The translations under genes and the position numbers were made by a program. The notes under the pieces were generated by a model. That model had not been told where the DNA came from. It did no database searches and saw nothing but the letters and a program-made list of their open reading frames with translations. From CAYXVF01 sp964468125 (lineage in GTDB: Bacteria; Myxococcota; XYA12-FULL-58-9; CAYXVF01), in NCBI GenBank assembly GCA_964468125.1, contig CAYXVF010000123.1:1-17722 (forward strand): a DNA stretch of 17,722 nt, read 5' to 3'. Positions 14,940 through 17,722 of the stretch are shown here, in pieces; the first letter of the stretch is position 1; each line of letters opens with the position of its first letter.

Positions 14940-15946
14940 AGATCGCGATCCAGCGGGCGACTTCCGGGATGCATCTCGCCGCCGATGAAATCGCAGCCGC
15001 GGTTGGCCAAATCATGGATGGCAAAGCGAGCGATGCGCAAATCGCTGCCTTGCTCGTCGCTCTGCGCATGAAGGGCGAGACCGTCGACGAGATCGAAGGT
15101 GCCGCGCGCGCGATGCGGCAGCGCATGAATCGAATCGACGTGGACGTTGCCCCCTTGTTGGATACCTGCGGCACCGGTGGGGACGATCTCGGCACCTTCA
15201 ACATCTCTACCGCCGTGGCGTTCGTGGCCGCCGCGGCTGGGATTCACGTGGCGAAACACGGCAATCGCGCGGTGAGCTCCCGCTCCGGGAGTGCCGACGT
15301 CCTGATGGAGCTCGGCGTAAACCTGGACGCTTCGATCGAAACGATGACGAAGGCGATCCGCGAGGTGAACATCGGATTTCTCTTCGCCCCGAAACACCAC
15401 CCGGCGATAAAGTACGCCACACCGATCCGTCGAGAGCTCGGTTTGCGCACGGTCTTCAACGTGCTCGGCCCCCTGACGAACCCTGCTGGGGCTCCCTATC
15501 AGCTCCTCGGCGTTTTCGACCGCTCGCTCACGCGCCAGCTCGCCGAAGCCCTGGGCCGTCTCGGCTCGTCACGCGCTTGGGTCGTGCACGGTGAAGACGG
15601 ACTCGACGAGCTGACCGTCTGTGGCAGAACCTACGTTGCTGAGTGGAACGGGCGCGAGGTGCGCGAGCACGAGCTCACGCCGGAAGATGTGGGTCTCGTG
15701 ACCGCGCACCCGGAGAGCCTCAAAGGCGGCACGCCGCGCGAAAACGCGGCAATCATTCGGGAGGTGTTGAGCGGTACGCGCGATGGACCCGCACGAGACG
15801 TCGTGGCTCTCAACGCGGGAGCCGCCCTCGTCGTCACCGGAAAGGCACAGTCTCTGGAGGAAGGCGTGTATCGCAGCCTCGAGCTGCTGAAGGCAGGGAC
15901 GCCAATCACTGTTTTGGAAAGCCTCAAGGAAGCGAGCCATCGCTGA
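14933..15946 (+). CDS. trpD: Anthranilate phosphoribosyltransferase TrpD
   Basis: TrpD transfers phosphoribose from PRPP to anthranilate, the second step of tryptophan synthesis. The 337-aa protein is full length. It has the PRPP-binding D-T-C-G-T-G-G-D-D, then T-F-N-I-S-T, the K-H-G-N-R-A-V-S-S-R-S-G-S-A-D segment, F-L-F-A-P-K-H-H-P-A, and R-R-E-L-G-L-R-T-V-F-N-x-L-G-P-L-T-N-P. The ATG overlaps the trpG stop (ATGCTGA, 7 bp shared), so translation is coupled. It is the last gene of the + strand run. The usual next genes trpC, trpF, trpB and trpA do not follow, and a convergent small gene begins 25 bp beyond its stop, so the pathway is split in this genome. Confidence 0.95.
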   Translation: MLKIAIQRATSGMHLAADEIAAAVGQIMDGKASDAQIAALLVALRMKGETVDEIEGAARAMRQRMNRIDVDVAPLLDTCGTGGDDLGTFNISTAVAFVAAAAGIHVAKHGNRAVSSRSGSADVLMELGVNLDASIETMTKAIREVNIGFLFAPKHHPAIKYATPIRRELGLRTVFNVLGPLTNPAGAPYQLLGVFDRSLTRQLAEALGRLGSSRAWVVHGEDGLDELTVCGRTYVAEWNGREVREHELTPEDVGLVTAHPESLKGGTPRENAAIIREVLSGTRDGPARDVVALNAGAALVVTGKAQSLEEGVYRSLELLKAGTPITVLESLKEASHR

Positions 15947-15971
15947 CCCGCTCCTGAGACCTCAAAGAGTT

Positions 15972-16148
15972 TCAAATATCGATGATCACGACGCCGCGAT
16001 TTCCGCCCTCGTCGTCGCGAGGTCGGTCCCGGTCGTCATAGGGATCCCGGTCCGGATGAAGCGGGAGCTCGAGGCGGGGGCGTTCCGCGTCACGGCGACG
16101 CTCCTCCTCGCGTTTTCGCAGCTCCTCGATGATGAAGGAGTCGAGCAT
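15972..16148 (-). CDS. 58-aa highly charged protein of unknown function
   Basis: A short gene below common length cutoffs. The product opens M-L-D-S-F-I-I-E-E-L-R-K-R, continues with a Glu/Arg-rich helix (about 8-25), a P-R-L-E-L-P-L segment (about 24-30), a disordered Asp/Arg/Pro stretch (about 31-50), and ends G-V-V-I-I-D-I. Start and Shine-Dalgarno are convincing: GGGGAG at 16160-16155 is exactly 6 nt from the ATG. No membrane segment or signal peptide is present, so it should be cytoplasmic. I do not know a function. A hydrophobic motif at each end joined by a charged linker looks like a peptide that docks on a partner. It lies between convergent trpD and an intergenic region, and could be transcribed from its own promoter or read through from the SRPBCC gene. 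Confidence 0.7.
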   Translation of the reverse strand: MLDSFIIEELRKREEERRRDAERPRLELPLHPDRDPYDDRDRPRDDEGGNRGVVIIDI

Positions 16149-16154
16149 TCGGTT

Positions 16155-16160
16155 CTCCCC
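16155..16160 (-). promoter_or_regulatory. Shine-Dalgarno of the 58-aa gene
   Basis: The minus strand reads GGGGAG, 6 nt upstream of ATG 16148. This is the main sequence evidence that the short frame is a real gene. Confidence 0.6.
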
Positions 16161-16395
16161 TCGAGCCTGTCAGGGCTGGTTCGAGACTCTCCTCATTAGA
16201 CGCATACGAGACAATTCTAATTCTTGGTTAGGTCTCTTGCGAGAGAGTTATCGATCGCGTTGCCGCCATCGTTTCTCCGCCCCGTCCATTCATACGATAG
16301 GCTCCCGCCCCCGACCACCGCAAGGGCTCGGCGAGCAAATAGGCAAGAACCCGGAATCATTGAGAGTTTTACGGTTAGCGGGAGGTTGACGTTTT

Positions 16396-16427
16396 AAAAA
16401 CCCACTCCGCCCGACACTCCAGTTGGG
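16396..16427 (-). terminator. Possible intrinsic terminator of the hom-SRPBCC transcript
   Basis: On the minus strand, just after the SRPBCC stop, CCCAACT pairs with AGTGGG with one bulged A around a 14-nt loop. It is followed directly by TTTTT (plus-strand A-run 16396-16400). The stem is short, so efficiency is uncertain. Confidence 0.4.
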
Positions 16428-16428
16428 G

Positions 16429-16863
16429 CTATTCCGCTACCTGTTCCGCCCGTTCTTTGAAGCGCTGTAGCGTGCGCGGCAGGGCTTGGCCGGCCAAGCG
16501 ATCGCTCACCGCTGCGGGGATCGCGCGGGCCAGGGCGACCTCCAAGGTATAGGTCGCTTTCGTTTTTGAGTCGGAGAGCGCCTCGAGCTCCCAACCGCCG
16601 CGATTCTCCGAGAGCATGCGTGCATCGAGGAGGGTCCATTGCACCGAACGATTCGGCTCCTCGACGATCGCTAGGGTGTACTCCACACGCATCACCATCT
16701 CGACCTCGAAGCGGACGTGCACCGTGTTGCCGTCGCGCTCGAGAACCGTGACCGCTTGATTCTCCGGCAGAAACTCCGGATAGCGCTCGTAATCGGTGAT
16801 GACCGCGTAGACCCGCTCGATCGGCGCGTCGATCACGATCTCCTCTCGATTCATTTCGCTCAT
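16429..16863 (-). CDS. START/SRPBCC-fold protein (COQ10/RatA-like, polyketide-cyclase family)
   Basis: A 144-aa cytoplasmic protein with the typical opening of the SRPBCC superfamily: E-I-V-I-D-A-P-I-E-R-V-Y-A-V-I-T-D-Y-E-R-Y-P-E-F-L-P. Alternating beta strands follow (V-H-V-R-F-E-V-E-M, then R-V-E-Y-T-L-A-I, and W-E-L-E-A-L), then a long C-terminal helix. This fold encloses a hydrophobic cavity and binds lipids, quinone precursors or other hydrophobic ligands. The Y-P-E-F-L-P motif is that of the COQ10/RatA branch. The ligand cannot be inferred. ATG 16863 lies 4 bp from the homoserine dehydrogenase stop with GGAG 8 nt upstream, so the two form an operon. A second Met at 16854 is less likely. 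Confidence 0.85.
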   Translation of the reverse strand: MSEMNREEIVIDAPIERVYAVITDYERYPEFLPENQAVTVLERDGNTVHVRFEVEMVMRVEYTLAIVEEPNRSVQWTLLDARMLSENRGGWELEALSDSKTKATYTLEVALARAIPAAVSDRLAGQALPRTLQRFKERAEQVAE

Positions 16864-16867
16864 CGCC

Positions 16868-17722
16868 CTACTCCGTCTCCATTCGGACCGCCGCCACCGC
16901 CTTGATCGCTCGCCGATGTTTCCTGAGCACCGCCAAGCTCGACCGCATCGCCTCCGCGCTGCACTCGAAGGTCGTGACCACGACAGGAACGGGCCCCTTC
17001 GAGACCGCCTGCCGCTCCCTCTGAAGGACGGTTTCTAGGCTGATCGCATTCTCCGCCAGCGCGTGGGTGATCAATGCTAACACGCCGGGCTGATCGGCGA
17101 CGAGAAGTCGGAGATACCAGGCGGACGAGGTTTCGCCGACCGGCACGAGCGCTCTCGTCGCGTGGGTCGGTGGCCCGGGCGGCACAACGCCCGCCTTGAG
17201 GTTTCGCGCCGCCTCGAGAATATCCGACACCACCGCATTCCCCGTGGGAAACCCTCCCGCTCCGGGTCCTTCATAGAACGTCGAGCCGAGATTGCGTGAA
17301 TCGACCCGAACCGCGTTCAGGGCGCCCGGGATGGCGGCCAGAGGGGTGCCGCGACGAACGAAGGCGGGATGAACGCGCGCCTCCACCTGGTCGCCGGAGC
17401 GGAGTCGTCCGGTGGCAAGGAGCTTGACGCGGTACCCCAATCGTTCTGCGTCCTTGAGAATGTCCGGCGTCATCGCTTGGATGCCATCCACCGGCAGCTT
17501 GCGGCGGGTCACCGTCATCCCGTAAGCGAGTTGAACGAGGATGGCGAGCTTGTCGGCCGCATCGCCGCCATTCACGTCGAGCGTGGGGTCGGCCTCCGCG
17601 TAGCCGAGGCTCTGAGCGCGAGCGAGCGCCTCCGCGTAGGGCAGGCCCGTTTCCATTTCTCCGAGAATGAAATTGGTCGTGCCATTCAGAATCAAGACGC
17701 GACAAGAGCCATGGCAGCCTGG
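16868..17722 (-). CDS. hom: Homoserine dehydrogenase, C-terminal part (5' end beyond window)
   Basis: Homoserine dehydrogenase reduces aspartate semialdehyde to homoserine with NAD(P)H, the branch point to threonine and methionine. The window holds the catalytic and regulatory parts. The first is I-L-N-G-T-T-N-F-I-L, followed by G-Y-A-E-A-D-P-T-L-D-V-N-G-G-D-A-A-D-K-L-A-I-L with the conserved acidic and Lys residues. The second is G-P-G-A-G-G-F-P-T-G-N-A-V-V-S-D-I. A C-terminal ACT domain (Y-L-R-L-L-V-A-D-Q-P-G-V-L-A) is expected to bind an amino acid for feedback control. The N-terminal Rossmann domain lies outside the right edge. The frame is open to the edge, although the last few codons before I-L-N-G are poorly conserved. 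It is the first visible gene of a short operon with the SRPBCC protein. Confidence 0.93.
   Translation of the reverse strand, partial: PGCHGSCRVLILNGTTNFILGEMETGLPYAEALARAQSLGYAEADPTLDVNGGDAADKLAILVQLAYGMTVTRRKLPVDGIQAMTPDILKDAERLGYRVKLLATGRLRSGDQVEARVHPAFVRRGTPLAAIPGALNAVRVDSRNLGSTFYEGPGAGGFPTGNAVVSDILEAARNLKAGVVPPGPPTHATRALVPVGETSSAWYLRLLVADQPGVLALITHALAENAISLETVLQRERQAVSKGPVPVVVTTFECSAEAMRSSLAVLRKHRRAIKAVAAVRMETE

Larger units (their letters stand above)
16149..16428. other. 280-bp intergenic region, lower GC than its neighbours
   Basis: No convincing gene is seen here; an 86-codon + strand frame across it has no recognisable features. It contains a minus-strand TAGAAT (16219-16214, 5 of 6 to a -10 box), about 60 nt before the 58-aa gene, without a good -35. 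Several GAGAC/GTCTC repeats (near 16183, 16208 and 16232) include a possible GAGAC...GTCTC stem at about 16208-16236. A probable terminator lies at its right end. No tRNA cloverleaf is visible. Confidence 0.5.

Noticed and set aside
16129..16389. + strand open frame (86 codons) over the intergenic region
   Set aside because: It overlaps the start of the better supported 58-aa gene, has no clear ribosome binding site and shows no domain, signal or compositional feature of a protein.
16170..16400. Possible tRNA suggested by GGTTCGAGA near 16180
   Set aside because: No matching T-stem, acceptor stem or anticodon arm can be folded around it.

Overview
The window is high-GC DNA from a Gram-negative bacterium. 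It encodes the LPS enzymes LpxK and LptD, several lipoproteins, a CheA-type chemosensory fragment, a CHASE2 adenylate cyclase with a C-terminal W-D-G-V-x-T-M-T-T-K tail and a sigma-54-type promoter. Together these suggest a Myxococcota/deltaproteobacterial genome, probably a draft or metagenome-assembled contig because it contains a 100-N gap. This placement is inference from gene content; no rRNA is present to confirm it. I see no tRNA, rRNA, insertion sequence, phage gene or CRISPR array.

Layout. 1-997 (-): lpxK. 1073-2268 (+): remnants of a chemosensory locus, namely an Hpt domain of a CheA-like kinase cut by the N gap (1453-1552), then the C-terminal TPR end of a probable CheR, then a single-domain response regulator. 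2272-2652 (-): a small lipoprotein. 2748-6040 (+): a CHASE2 class IIIb adenylate cyclase followed after 41 bp by a CRP-like cyclic-nucleotide-binding regulator. 6201-7823 (-): a von Willebrand A lipoprotein with a near-consensus sigma-54 promoter. 8034-8816 (+): a metallo-beta-lactamase-fold protein that looks like a class II cyclic-nucleotide phosphodiesterase. Then, on the + strand with short gaps or overlaps: folC, an AMIN-domain periplasmic protein, lptD, trpE, trpG and trpD (8834-15946). On the - strand: a 58-aa highly charged protein (15972-16148, shorter than usual gene-calling cutoffs), a 280-bp AT-richer intergenic region, a START/SRPBCC-fold protein, and homoserine dehydrogenase running off the right edge.

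How the genes fit together. The most coherent functional theme is second-messenger signalling. A membrane cyclase with an extracytoplasmic sensor, a candidate cAMP-responsive transcription factor and a candidate cAMP phosphodiesterase lie within 6.1 kb, that is, synthesis, response and degradation. A surface lipoprotein under apparent sigma-54 control sits between them on the opposite strand. The second theme is a mixed housekeeping run (folate, envelope, tryptophan) in which lptD overlaps both the AMIN gene upstream and trpE downstream, so trpEGD has no leader of its own. Most of this is recognisable biology in a slightly unusual arrangement; I do not claim a wholly new system.
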